Source: Methanoculleus sp. UBA208 (GTDB lineage Archaea; Halobacteriota; Methanomicrobia; Methanomicrobiales; Methanoculleaceae). Taken from it: a stretch of 50,661 bases of DNA. Positions 30,716 to 38,071 of the stretch are shown here, in pieces (the stretch's first letter is position 1; every line of letters begins with the position of its first letter). The position numbers and the translations under genes are program-made. The notes below the pieces were generated by a model, which did no database searches, was not told the origin of the DNA, and saw only the letters and a program-made list of their open reading frames with translations. The stretch spans positions 1,091 through 51,751 of the forward strand of contig NZ_DAFZ01000047.1 in assembly GCF_002498065.1 (NCBI RefSeq), written 5' to 3'.

Positions 30716-33058
30716 ATGAAGAGTATAACAAAACTGATGTTGGTCGCCATGGTCCTCGTGGCTGCGCTGGTCGTCGTACCGGCTGCGGCACGGGATGTTA
30801 CCGATGGCGGCACCATCTATGTAGGTGAAGACAACCTTAACCTAGATGGCGTGTTTGTTGGTGTTACACCTAACAGCGATGGTTACCTGGTTTACTACAG
30901 CAACATCGCGTCCACGACCGCCGGGACGGTCGGAAGGACTATCAGCGTAGCCAACATCTCCGAGTTTGATCTGACTGCAACCGGAGTCGGATCCTCGTTC
31001 GGAACGTGGTATGCGTTTGAGAACACTCCCTTCACCGACCCGAGCACCGCCAATGGAAGTGTCCTTGTTGAGGAGCCTTCGGCAACTCTTGGTGTCCTGC
31101 TGGGTGACAGCGGCACCACGTCCGTGGACGGTCAGTCCGTAACCCGGGCGAACGATATCCGGTTCCGGATTAACCACAACCTCGCAGGCCTTGGTGGCGG
31201 TGAGTACGGCACCATGCAGGTCCGTGTTACCCTGCCCGGCGGCGGTACGGTTGATGTCCTCAACAACGTGGACCTTGACCTGATCCTCACCGGTCAGTGG
31301 AACGAGACTGCCGCTATCCCCCTGACGGGTCTCGGACTTGGCACCTACACTGCCCGTGCGGTCTGGCCCACCGGCTCTGCCGACCTTGAGGACAGCAACG
31401 CCGTGACCTTCGAGATCGTCTCGGGAACAGTCGCCATCACGTCCAACAAGGACACGGTTGTTCGCGGCAACAGTTTCACCGTGACCATCACCGGCGAGTC
31501 GGAGACGGACTACTGGCTGAACGTTACAACTGCCGGTGACGATCTCCCGACAATCAAGCCGAACCAGATCGGTGTAAAAGATGATAACGACAACTCCAGC
31601 GCGGTCGTTAAGACCAACGCCGGCGGCACCCGGTCCGTCGAGTTCGGCACCACCACCGCCACTGAGGCCCGGACCTACACCGTCGAAGTCGAGGGTCCCA
31701 TCGTGGACGGCGAGAAGGCTGCCAACAGCAAGACCGACAGTGTCAGGGTGAGAGTTGAGGAAGGTGCGGTCACTATCACCGCATCCGGCACCGGTGTCTA
31801 CTACATCGGCGAGGAGATCACCCTCTCCGGTACCTGCACCGACAACAACACCGTCTACCTCTTCATGACCGGCCCGAACCTGAACGGCAACGGTGTCAGT
31901 CTTGACGAGAATTTGCCCGCCGTGGTGAGTGGCACTGGGTCCAGTTTCACCAAGAGTGGAATTGAGGTCGAAGCCGACGACACCTGGTCGTTCGACTGGA
32001 ACACCGCCAACCTCGGCAGGTCCCTTGATGCCGGCGGCTACACGATCTACGCTGCTGCGGAGCCCCAGGGCAGGAACGACCTCTCTGGCGTCAAGTACGA
32101 CTCGGCCTCCATCCAGCTCCGGTCCGGGTTCATCACCGCGACCACGAGCGGCGCCACCGTCGCGAAGGGCGACGACCTGACGATCAGCGGAACCGCACAG
32201 GGCAACCCGGACGACGGGGTCCGTATCTGGATCTTCGGCAAGAACTACTACGGTGCGGAAAATGCGTTGGACGTCATAACTGCTAACGTTGAGTCCGACG
32301 GCAGCTTCGAGGAAGACAACATCGACACCTCGAACCTCGCTTCCGGCCAGTACTTCGTTGTCGTCCAGCACCCGATGGCCAGCGGATTCGGTGTTGTGCC
32401 GGGATCGGATGCAGACTCCAACAGTATCTTCAGGCTCGGCGCCGATGGTAACCCCACTGTGTTCGTAGCAAACCTCGTGGGCCTGCAGGCGTCCGAAGCA
32501 GCCAACGCGCTGATCACCGCCCTTGACTCCCCGTATGTCGACGACACCTACGTGAAGCTCACCTTCGTGATCGAGGAAGCCCAGATCTTCATCGACCCGA
32601 TCGGCGACAAGGCTGCGGGCAGCACGTTCACGATCACCGGCACCACCAACCTCGCTGTCGGCGACACGCTGAACGTCGAGGTCACCTCCGCTGCGTTCCA
32701 GCCGACCAGCAAGACCGAAGCCGCCGGCTTCGCGAGCGTTGCCGGCACTGCGGAAGTCCAGCAGGGTGACGGCGCGAACACGTGGTCCTTCGAGGTCGAC
32801 GGAACCAGCTTCAAGCCCGACCAGTACATCGTTCGGGTTGAGTCCATCGACACCGACACGACCGCGACCGCGACCTTCAACGTAGTCGAGGCAGTTGCGA
32901 CAACGCAGCCCACCCCGACCACGACCGTGACCGGCGAGGTCACCCCGACCGCGACCGCGACCACCACGGCTACCCCCACCCAGTCCCCCGGATTCGGAGC
33001 ACTCCTTGCTCTGGCCGGCCTTGGTGCGGTTGCCTTCCTGGTCCTGCGGCGGGACTAA
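30716..33058 (+). CDS. S-layer / surface glycoprotein with PGF-CTERM anchor
   Basis: The 780-residue exported protein begins with a signal peptide (M-K-S-I-T-K-L-M-L-V-A-M-V-L-V-A-A-L-V-V-V-P-A-A-A-R). It then has a DUF3821-like segment opening with G-G-T-I-Y-V-G-E-D-N-L-N-L-D-G. Several Ig-like beta repeats of about 100 residues follow (G-T-V-A-I-T-S-N-K, G-A-V-T-I-T-A-S-G, G-F-I-T-A-T-T-S-G as starts). A Thr/Pro linker with T-P-T-A-T-A-T-T-T leads to the PGF-CTERM tail (P-G-F-G-A-L-L-A-L-A-G-L-G-A-V-A-F-L-V-L-R-R), recognised by archaeosortase A. Several N-glycosylation sites (N-x-S/T) are visible. It is probably the main S-layer protein, given its strong promoter. Confidence 0.92.
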   Translation: MKSITKLMLVAMVLVAALVVVPAAARDVTDGGTIYVGEDNLNLDGVFVGVTPNSDGYLVYYSNIASTTAGTVGRTISVANISEFDLTATGVGSSFGTWYAFENTPFTDPSTANGSVLVEEPSATLGVLLGDSGTTSVDGQSVTRANDIRFRINHNLAGLGGGEYGTMQVRVTLPGGGTVDVLNNVDLDLILTGQWNETAAIPLTGLGLGTYTARAVWPTGSADLEDSNAVTFEIVSGTVAITSNKDTVVRGNSFTVTITGESETDYWLNVTTAGDDLPTIKPNQIGVKDDNDNSSAVVKTNAGGTRSVEFGTTTATEARTYTVEVEGPIVDGEKAANSKTDSVRVRVEEGAVTITASGTGVYYIGEEITLSGTCTDNNTVYLFMTGPNLNGNGVSLDENLPAVVSGTGSSFTKSGIEVEADDTWSFDWNTANLGRSLDAGGYTIYAAAEPQGRNDLSGVKYDSASIQLRSGFITATTSGATVAKGDDLTISGTAQGNPDDGVRIWIFGKNYYGAENALDVITANVESDGSFEEDNIDTSNLASGQYFVVVQHPMASGFGVVPGSDADSNSIFRLGADGNPTVFVANLVGLQASEAANALITALDSPYVDDTYVKLTFVIEEAQIFIDPIGDKAAGSTFTITGTTNLAVGDTLNVEVTSAAFQPTSKTEAAGFASVAGTAEVQQGDGANTWSFEVDGTSFKPDQYIVRVESIDTDTTATATFNVVEAVATTQPTPTTTVTGEVTPTATATTTATPTQSPGFGALLALAGLGAVAFLVLRRD

Positions 33059-33475
33059 ACCCTAACCAACCCTAATTTTTTGTTTCGCGCTGTTTTGGTG
33101 AGATTTTTTGGGTACGGGACGGTGCCGCGGGCCCGCGGCTTCTCCGGGATCTACCTGCCGGTAATTGGGGTATACGCTTGATAGTCTCCCGCCTCAGGCG
33201 CCGGGGCAGCAATCTCACGATCTCGCGGCAGCATTGTGCGAACGATCGGCTGCAACGTTCCGCCACGAAGCGGCGCCGGGGTTCTCCGTCTTTGTGATAG
33301 TGCTCGAGAAGGGCGGTGCGACTGTTGCGGCTGTCGGGGCGGAGGAGGGGGCTGATGTGGTGGAGCCGGAAGAGTCGGGAACAGGACCGGGGAGGAGTGG
33401 GATGGAACACCATCTGCCGGGCGAAGAGCAGGCCGGAAGAAACTATTTAACTCTACCATACAGAGTGAAAAATAG
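33059..33475. other. Intergenic with T-rich terminators and promoter of the next gene
   Basis: Two T-runs (around 33075-33081 and 33101-33112) follow the S-layer stop and look like archaeal termination signals. CTATTTAACTC near 33444-33452 is a TATA-like element for the acylphosphatase gene. The longer frames here do not resemble genes. Confidence 0.6.
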
Positions 33476-34099
33476 ATGAAGCGATTTGTAGCCACTGCGC
33501 GAGGACGTGTCCAGCGGGTTGGCTATCGGGATCATGTATATAATGAGACGTTTGAGCGGGATATCTCCGGGTACGTAAAGAATCTCGAAACTGGTGAGGT
33601 CGAGATCGTTGCAGAGGGGGACGAGCAGGAGCTCCTGGATTTTATAAGCAAAATCAATATCGTACGAAGGCCCATTGCCGTCAAATCGTTCACTGTTCAG
33701 TGGGGGGAGGCAACAGGGGAGTATGCCGACTTCGAGATCATCCGGGGAGATCTCCAGGAAGAGACATTCGAACGGATGGATTACGCCGGGAAGGTGCTGC
33801 ACAGCATGGACATGAAGCTGGACCAGAGCCTCCAGTTCCAGCATGCAATGCTCGGCAAACAGGACCAGAACCTCCAGTTACAGCATACAATGCTCGACAA
33901 GCAGGATCAGAGCCTCCAGTTACAGCACATGATGCTGGAGAAGCAGGATCAGAGTCTTCAGATCGGGATTGAGACAAAAGAAGAGATTACCGGACTTCGA
34001 AAAGACACCGGGAAGTGCCTTGACGACGAGTTCAAAGAGATCAAAAAGGAACTCGCCTCTATCAAGGGTGCCCTTGCCCGGGCCGGTATCCAGGTATAG
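33476..34099 (+). CDS. Acylphosphatase domain fused to a repeat coiled coil
   Basis: The N-terminal about 90 residues are an acylphosphatase: G-R-V-Q-R-V-G-Y-R-D-H with the phosphate-binding Arg18, and Y-V-K-N-L-E-T-G-E-V-E-I with the catalytic Asn36. The C-terminal half carries three 14-residue repeats (D-Q-x-L-Q-x-Q-H-x-M-L-x-K-Q at residues 116-129, 130-143 and 144-157, with a partial fourth), then a coiled-coil end (K-E-E-I-T-G-L-R-K-D ... E-L-A-S-I-K-G-A-L-A-R-A-G-I-Q-V). Acylphosphatases are usually about 90 residues long and unfused. The tail suggests oligomerisation. The role is unknown. Confidence 0.88.
   Translation: MKRFVATARGRVQRVGYRDHVYNETFERDISGYVKNLETGEVEIVAEGDEQELLDFISKINIVRRPIAVKSFTVQWGEATGEYADFEIIRGDLQEETFERMDYAGKVLHSMDMKLDQSLQFQHAMLGKQDQNLQLQHTMLDKQDQSLQLQHMMLEKQDQSLQIGIETKEEITGLRKDTGKCLDDEFKEIKKELASIKGALARAGIQV
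33821..33946 (+). repeat. Three 42-bp tandem repeats in the acylphosphatase fusion gene
   Basis: The units encode D-Q-S-L-Q-F-Q-H-A-M-L-G-K-Q, D-Q-N-L-Q-L-Q-H-T-M-L-D-K-Q and D-Q-S-L-Q-L-Q-H-M-M-L-E-K-Q. Nucleotide divergence is low, so copies are recent or under homogenisation. Confidence 0.85.
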
Positions 34100-34228
34100 A
34101 CCCTGTATTTTTTTGCTCTGGTGATTGCCCCCTTCTCCTGCCTGGTGCGTGAAACATTAGATGAAAATAGTCCACCCGGGAGGATCCTTATATCCTCTGC
34201 TCCATAAGATCGATGCAGGAGAGATTGA

Positions 34229-34402
34229 ATGGGTCTGCGTGCGGAACTGTTCGAACGAAAAGGTGAGATCCTTGAGATCGCAGCCGGACACGGGGGTCTT
34301 CCCGCTCCGCTCTTTTCACCCCGCAAGATAAACATCAAATTTATAAGATTACCAAACAGATGTCACATCTATCGAGATGAATATCATGATTGTCGAATTT
34401 AA
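34229..34402 (+). pseudogene. Truncated MNT nucleotidyltransferase N-terminus
   Basis: A promoter-like CTTATATC (34187-34194) and GGAGAG ribosome-binding site precede an ATG whose first 22 codons (M-G-L-R-A-E-L-F-E-R-K-G-E-I-L-E-I-A-A-G-H-G) are the usual start of MNT-domain antitoxins (normally followed by A-R-N-V-R-V-F-G-S). The frame then runs into the element-end-like sequence at 34296 and out of register, ending at 34402. The rest of the gene is gone. Confidence 0.6.
34296..34331. repeat. Sequence resembling a degenerate TnpB-element end (copy B)
   Basis: GTCTTCCCGCTCCG then CTCTTTTCA then CCCCGCAAGATAAAC. It matches copy A at 24998-25030 and copy C at 37996-38033 (C shares the trailing GATAAAC). 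It begins exactly where the truncated MNT gene loses similarity and contains TTCACCCCGC, identical to the TTCAC-plus-left-end sequence beside element 2. Confidence 0.4.
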
Positions 34403-34655
34403 AACGTACTACTGCGACGGATGGTGGGGCGCACACGCTACCAAACACTCCATCTATACCCAGGGAAAAACCGTCGGCGATCTCATCGATAATATCTTGG
34501 AGGCAACAGAGCTTCATTTCGAAGAGGAAATCGAGAAAGGCGAACGAATTACCATCACCACCACCCCCGAACCTCCTGCAGAAACAACCCCCGACACTCC
34601 GGGCATCCAATTCAAGTACAGGGTTGATATTATTGCCAAAACGGCCAGTTGTTAG
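34377..34655 (+). CDS. hicB: HicB-type antitoxin
   Basis: The 92-residue acidic protein contains a partial HicB core: F-K-T-Y-Y-C-D-G-W-W-G-A-H-A-T-K-H-S-I-Y-T-Q-G-K-T-V-G-D-L-I-D-N-I-L-E-A-T-E-L-H-F-E-E-E. An extra tail, rich in T, P and E, precedes the last beta strand. A TATA element (ATTTATAAG, 34339-34347) gives a short leader. The downstream hicA begins inside this gene (23-nt overlap). Low GC compared with the neighbours suggests transfer. Confidence 0.85.
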   Translation: MNIMIVEFKTYYCDGWWGAHATKHSIYTQGKTVGDLIDNILEATELHFEEEIEKGERITITTTPEPPAETTPDTPGIQFKYRVDIIAKTASC

Positions 34656-34875
34656 CGGATACAAGATAATCAGAATGCTCGAATCAATCGGATATTCTTT
34701 TCTTCGACAGACCGGGAGCCATGTCCGAATGGGGAAACAATGCGTAACCGGAGTTAAACCGATTACTGTTCCTCTCCACAACGAGATTAACGTCAAAACT
34801 CTAAACGTGCTCCTCAATGATATCTCTAACCAAACAGACATTCCCAAAGAAAAATTACTGGAAATGCTCCGGTAA
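34633..34875 (+). CDS. hicA: HicA-type toxin
   Basis: The 80-residue basic protein, from a TTG start, reads M-P-K-R-P-V-V-S-G-Y-K-I-I-R-M-L-E-S-I-G-Y-S-F-L-R-Q-T-G-S-H-V-R-M with the catalytic His in G-S-H. P-I-T-V-P-L-H-N-E-I-N-V-K-T-L-N-V-L-L and I-P-K-E-K-L-L-E-M-L complete the HicA fold. HicA cleaves mRNA, and HicB at 34377 is the antitoxin. The TTG start gives the standard family N-terminus. The first ATG (34674) would remove the first helix. Confidence 0.88.
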   Translation: MPKRPVVSGYKIIRMLESIGYSFLRQTGSHVRMGKQCVTGVKPITVPLHNEINVKTLNVLLNDISNQTDIPKEKLLEMLR

Positions 34876-35087
34876 TCTCGTCTTTTAACCCCCCCGGAGT
34901 CTCCCCACACCAAGCCTCCATTCAGTAGTAGCCCCACTACAGGATATGCATTTCGCTGCCGATGAGGCCGTGCCGCAGTGAGTACGACCGGCTCTATCAT
35001 CCCGGGATCTCCCAACCCCATCGCCCCCCGATCACCCGTCCTTAAGTAGTACAACACCTCAATCTCAACCAGGATGGGGTTACTCAG

Positions 35088-36611
35088 ATGAAACTGACCG
35101 TGAAACTGCTCGACATCGAAAACCGGGGGGTCCTCCTCCACAGCACCGACGCACAGAGCATGCGGGTCCGCGACGGCGACCGCGTCCAGATCGTCGACGA
35201 AGCGACCGGGAGGACCGCCCAGGCCCACGTCGACACCACCGGCTCGCTCATCGAGCCGGGCGTCATCGCCGTCTACCGGCCGGTGAACGCCACGCTCGCC
35301 GTCGACGAAGGGACTCCCGTCGAGGTCCGGGGCGCCGAGCGGCCGGCATCACTCTCGCACATCAAGAAGAAGATGGACGGCGGCCGGTTTACCAAGGACG
35401 AAACCATGGATATCGTCAGGGATATCGTCGACGACACCCTCTCGCCGGGCGAGATCACCGCCTATGTCACCGCATCCTACATCAACGGCCTCGATATGGA
35501 CGAGGTGGAGTACCTGACGAGAGCCACGGTCGAGACCGGGGAACACCTCCGCTTCACCCGGCACCCCGTCGTCGACAAACACTCCATCGGGGGCGTGCCC
35601 GGGAACAAGATCACCCTCCTGATCGCGCCGATCATCGCCGCAAGCGGCCTCATGATCCCCAAGACCAGCTCCCGCGCCATCACCGGCGCCGGCGGGACCG
35701 CAGACCTCATGGAGGTCCTCGCGCCCGTCTCGTTCCCGGCGATCGAGGTGCAGCAGATGACCGAGAAGGTCGGCGGCGTCATCGTCTGGGGCGGGGCCAC
35801 GAACATCGCCCCCGCCGACGACAAGATCATCACCTACGAGTACCCGTTGCGGATCGACGCCCGCGGCCAGATGATCGCGAGCGTCATGGCCAAGAAGTTC
35901 GCCGTCGGCGCCGACCTCGTGGTCATCGATATCCCGGTCGGCCGGAACACCAAGATTGCAACGGCGCAGGAGGGACGGAAACTCGCCCGGGAGTTCATCG
36001 AACTCGGCGAACGGCTCGGCATGCGGGTCGAATGTGCATTGAGCTACGGGGAATCGCTTGTCGGCCACACCATCGGCCCGAACCTCGAAGTACACGAGGC
36101 GCTCGCCGTCCTCGAGGGGGCGACCGAACCGAACTCCCTGATCCAGAAGAGCCTCTCGCTCGCCGGGATCGCGCTCGAGATGGCCGGCAAGGCCGGCCCC
36201 GGGCAGGGTGCCGAGGCGGCCGCAGAGATCCTCCGGAGCGGCAAGGCGCTCGAGAAGATGCGGCAGATCATCGAGATCCAGGGCGGCGACCCGGCGGTGA
36301 AGGCCGAAGATATCGTCCCCGGGGAGTACCGGTTCGACGTGCGGGCGCCTCAGGACGGCTACGTCATCGAGCTGAACAACAGCGCCCTCGTCACGCTCGC
36401 CCGGCTCGCCGGCTCACCCTACGATCACGGCGCGGGGCTCGAGATCCACGCAAAGAAAGGGACCCGGGTCAAGAAGGACGACCCCATCTTCACCATCTAT
36501 GCGGAGCGGGAATGGCGGCTTGAACGTGCGATCGAGGTCGGCAGGACGCTGATGCCGGTGCTTGTGGAAGGCATGGTACTTGAACGTATTCCTCCGGAGC
36601 GCTGGGTGTGA
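35088..36611 (+). CDS. deoA: AMP phosphorylase
   Basis: The 507-residue enzyme belongs to the nucleoside phosphorylase family II, in its archaeal branch that phosphorolyses nucleoside 5'-monophosphates to base plus ribose-1,5-bisphosphate. It has a unique N-terminal domain (residues 1-85). The signature K-H-S-I-G-G-V-P-G-N-K-I-T-L-L-I-A-P-I-I-A-A follows, then K-T-S-S-R-A-I-T-G-A-G-G-T-A-D. It feeds the R15P isomerase / type III Rubisco pathway, whose other genes are not in the window. The stop TGA is part of the GTGAA target of element 2; rejoining the flanks leaves the gene intact. Confidence 0.92.
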   Translation: MKLTVKLLDIENRGVLLHSTDAQSMRVRDGDRVQIVDEATGRTAQAHVDTTGSLIEPGVIAVYRPVNATLAVDEGTPVEVRGAERPASLSHIKKKMDGGRFTKDETMDIVRDIVDDTLSPGEITAYVTASYINGLDMDEVEYLTRATVETGEHLRFTRHPVVDKHSIGGVPGNKITLLIAPIIAASGLMIPKTSSRAITGAGGTADLMEVLAPVSFPAIEVQQMTEKVGGVIVWGGATNIAPADDKIITYEYPLRIDARGQMIASVMAKKFAVGADLVVIDIPVGRNTKIATAQEGRKLAREFIELGERLGMRVECALSYGESLVGHTIGPNLEVHEALAVLEGATEPNSLIQKSLSLAGIALEMAGKAGPGQGAEAAAEILRSGKALEKMRQIIEIQGGDPAVKAEDIVPGEYRFDVRAPQDGYVIELNNSALVTLARLAGSPYDHGAGLEIHAKKGTRVKKDDPIFTIYAEREWRLERAIEVGRTLMPVLVEGMVLERIPPERWV

Positions 36612-37871
36612 ACTACCCCCGCTTACGCAAGGGGCTTCCTGCGAGTGTCCGGGGATCTCCGGGATCCTCGGGCCTGTTTGTCGCAGATTACCGGCGAACT
36701 GCCGGTAGCCCGTCCACAGGGCATTCTGTGATAGGAACCGCACCATGATGTTGACCGCACTGTTCCGGTCGCGATCCAGAGTGTTCCCGCATTCACATGT
36801 CATAACGCGTTTCCAGAGCGGCATCTCGTGAAGCGCCCCACAGACACAACAGGCCCGGGTCGTGTTCTGTTCATCGACTTTTATTACTCTCTTACCTGCA
36901 AGGGCTGCCTTGTAGGTTAAAAATCCGATAAACCTTGAGAGGTGTCCGGTGTTCTGGGTGGAGCGGTTGAGCCCGGGAGTGGCCTGCTTCGATTGCGGCA
37001 TCTGCTTGACGGAGAGGTCGCCGACCAGGATCGTGTTCGCCCGGGTGTTCTCAACGATCTTCCTACTCACCTTGTGCTGGAAGTCCTTGATCTGGTTGCG
37101 CTGTTTCCGTTCGCACTTCCTCTTGAGCCTGTTCAGTTTCTGCCACTTCCGGCTCTTCTTCTTACAGTGGTCCCGCCGGGCCTGCAACTCGGCGATCGGG
37201 GTTTTCCAGTACGTATCGGGGCGAGCCACGGAGAACTCGATGAACTTCCCGTGACTGTTCACCCCGACGTGTTTGGTGACCCCGAGATCGAATGCCTGGT
37301 AGAGCCCGTTGTCACGGTAATCCTGCTGGGGCTGGACTTCGTGAACGATCGATACATAATATGCGCCTTTGATGTCGTCGTAGAACAGGTCCACCTGCTT
37401 CACGTTGGTGAACTGCGACCCTTCGGGGAGGGTGAAGACCAGGGGGACGTTGTTGTAGAAGTGGGAGAACCGGATCCGGTTCCCTTCGATCTTGAACCCG
37501 CTCTGGTTGTAGCGCAGCGTGCAGAAGTGGTCTTTCCCCTTGAACCTTGGGGGATTTGCAGTCTCATCCCCGTTCTGCCGCAAGGCGAAGAACGACTTGA
37601 AGTTGTCGTCCAGGGACTTCAGGGTCGTCTGAAGTACCTTGGAGTACACCCATCGGTAATCAGGGTACTTTTTCTTCAACTCGGGGAGAGCGTTGGCCTG
37701 CTGCGCATACCTGATGTACTGCTTGTCGGGTCTGTCTTTGTTCTCCTGGTAATTCCGGTTCCGCTCTGCAAGCGCAAAATTGTAGACTAACCGGCACTTT
37801 TCGGAGAGATGCCAGAGCACGTCCTCCTGTTCGGGTGTGACCTGGATCTTGATCTTCGTGGTAACGTACAT
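36414..37871 (-). CDS. tnpB: TnpB, rearranged-RuvC type, with lost stop codon (element 2)
   Basis: The protein is about 420 residues up to the element end. It has Asp195 (Q-A-F-D-L-G), a Gly284 where the usual RuvC-II Glu sits (L-V-G-D-L-S-V-K), Glu334 (V-D-E-Q-N-T-T-R) just before the zinc finger, zinc ligands Cys341, Cys344, Cys359 and Cys361 (the second pair is C-x-C), and Asp366/Asp368. A moved Glu in this spot is known in a group of TnpBs with a rearranged catalytic site. Compared with element 1, the final G-run is one base shorter, so the TAG stop is out of frame and the reading frame runs on antisense into deoA to 36414, adding about 65 residues. Start at 37871 with GGAGAG upstream. 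Confidence 0.8.
   Translation of the reverse strand: MYVTTKIKIQVTPEQEDVLWHLSEKCRLVYNFALAERNRNYQENKDRPDKQYIRYAQQANALPELKKKYPDYRWVYSKVLQTTLKSLDDNFKSFFALRQNGDETANPPRFKGKDHFCTLRYNQSGFKIEGNRIRFSHFYNNVPLVFTLPEGSQFTNVKQVDLFYDDIKGAYYVSIVHEVQPQQDYRDNGLYQAFDLGVTKHVGVNSHGKFIEFSVARPDTYWKTPIAELQARRDHCKKKSRKWQKLNRLKRKCERKQRNQIKDFQHKVSRKIVENTRANTILVGDLSVKQMPQSKQATPGLNRSTQNTGHLSRFIGFLTYKAALAGKRVIKVDEQNTTRACCVCGALHEMPLWKRVMTCECGNTLDRDRNSAVNIMVRFLSQNALWTGYRQFAGNLRQTGPRIPEIPGHSQEAPCVSGGSSHPALRRNTFKYHAFHKHRHQRPADLDRTFKPPFPLRIDGEDGVVLLDPGPFLCVDLEPRAVIVG
36608..36750 (-). ncRNA. Probable omega-RNA scaffold region of element 2
   Basis: By analogy with element 1, the guide RNA scaffold spans the 3' end of tnpB and the right-end hairpin, and the guide would be read from the 20 nt following on the minus strand (plus 36588-36607, the 3' end of deoA). 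The 5' limit is not known. Confidence 0.4.
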
Positions 37872-37940
37872 CGGGAACTCTCCTGCCGATTCGCTCATTC
37901 GGTATTTGGTGTTCCCCAGCATGAAGAATAGCCGCGCGGG
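36608..37940 (-). mobile_element. TnpB-only IS200/IS605-type element 2, downstream of deoA
   Basis: On the minus strand the element starts after TTCAC (plus-strand GTGAA 37941-37945) and ends in TTCAC (plus-strand GTGAA 36608-36612). Right end: GAAGCCCC-TTGCGTAAGC-GGGG-GTAG-TTCAC, like element 1 (GAAGCCCCC-TGCACAAG-TGGGGGG-TAG-TTCAC). Left end shares CGGCT-TTCTT-ATGC-GGGG-AACAC. No tnpA. Tail-to-tail with deoA, so its right end lies exactly on the deoA stop. Confidence 0.8.
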
Positions 37941-37995
37941 GTGAAGATGAATCCAACGTTTGGGTGCCGCTCTTATCCCCCAGTTTGCGCAGGGG

Positions 37996-38033
37996 ATCTT
38001 CCCGCTCTGTCGCTTCAACTCCACAGAGATAAA
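37996..38033. repeat. Sequence resembling a degenerate TnpB-element end (copy C)
   Basis: The stretch CCCCC-AG-TTTGCGCA-GGGG-AT-CTTCC-CGC (from about 37979) parallels the plus-strand view of the element 2 right end (CCCCC-GC-TTACGCA-AGGGG-CTTCC-TGC). It then matches copies A and B through to GATAAAC. It lies 50 nt outside the left end of element 2 and may be a scar of a second element. Confidence 0.4.
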
Positions 38034-38071
38034 CCGAAGAACTCAAATTTTCAAGCGCAGTATACTCCAGC

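Noticed and set aside
30842..32371. 509-aa minus-strand frame opposite the S-layer gene
   Set aside because: Mirror of Thr/Val-rich coding sequence (GVVD/G-rich), no domain, no promoter.
33165..33479. 104-aa frame between the S-layer and acylphosphatase genes
   Set aside because: Composition is Gly/Glu/Ala noise; it overlaps T-rich termination signals and the promoter of the next gene.
34341..35228. 295-aa minus-strand frame over hicBA and the start of deoA
   Set aside because: Opposite to clear HicB/HicA and AMP phosphorylase frames.
36414..37871. Element 2 TnpB as a nuclease-dead TnpB-derived regulator (TldR-like), because the canonical RuvC-II Glu is Gly
   Set aside because: Asp195 and Asp366/368 are intact and a Glu stands at the alternative position (334), which fits the rearranged-site TnpBs better than a dead repressor.
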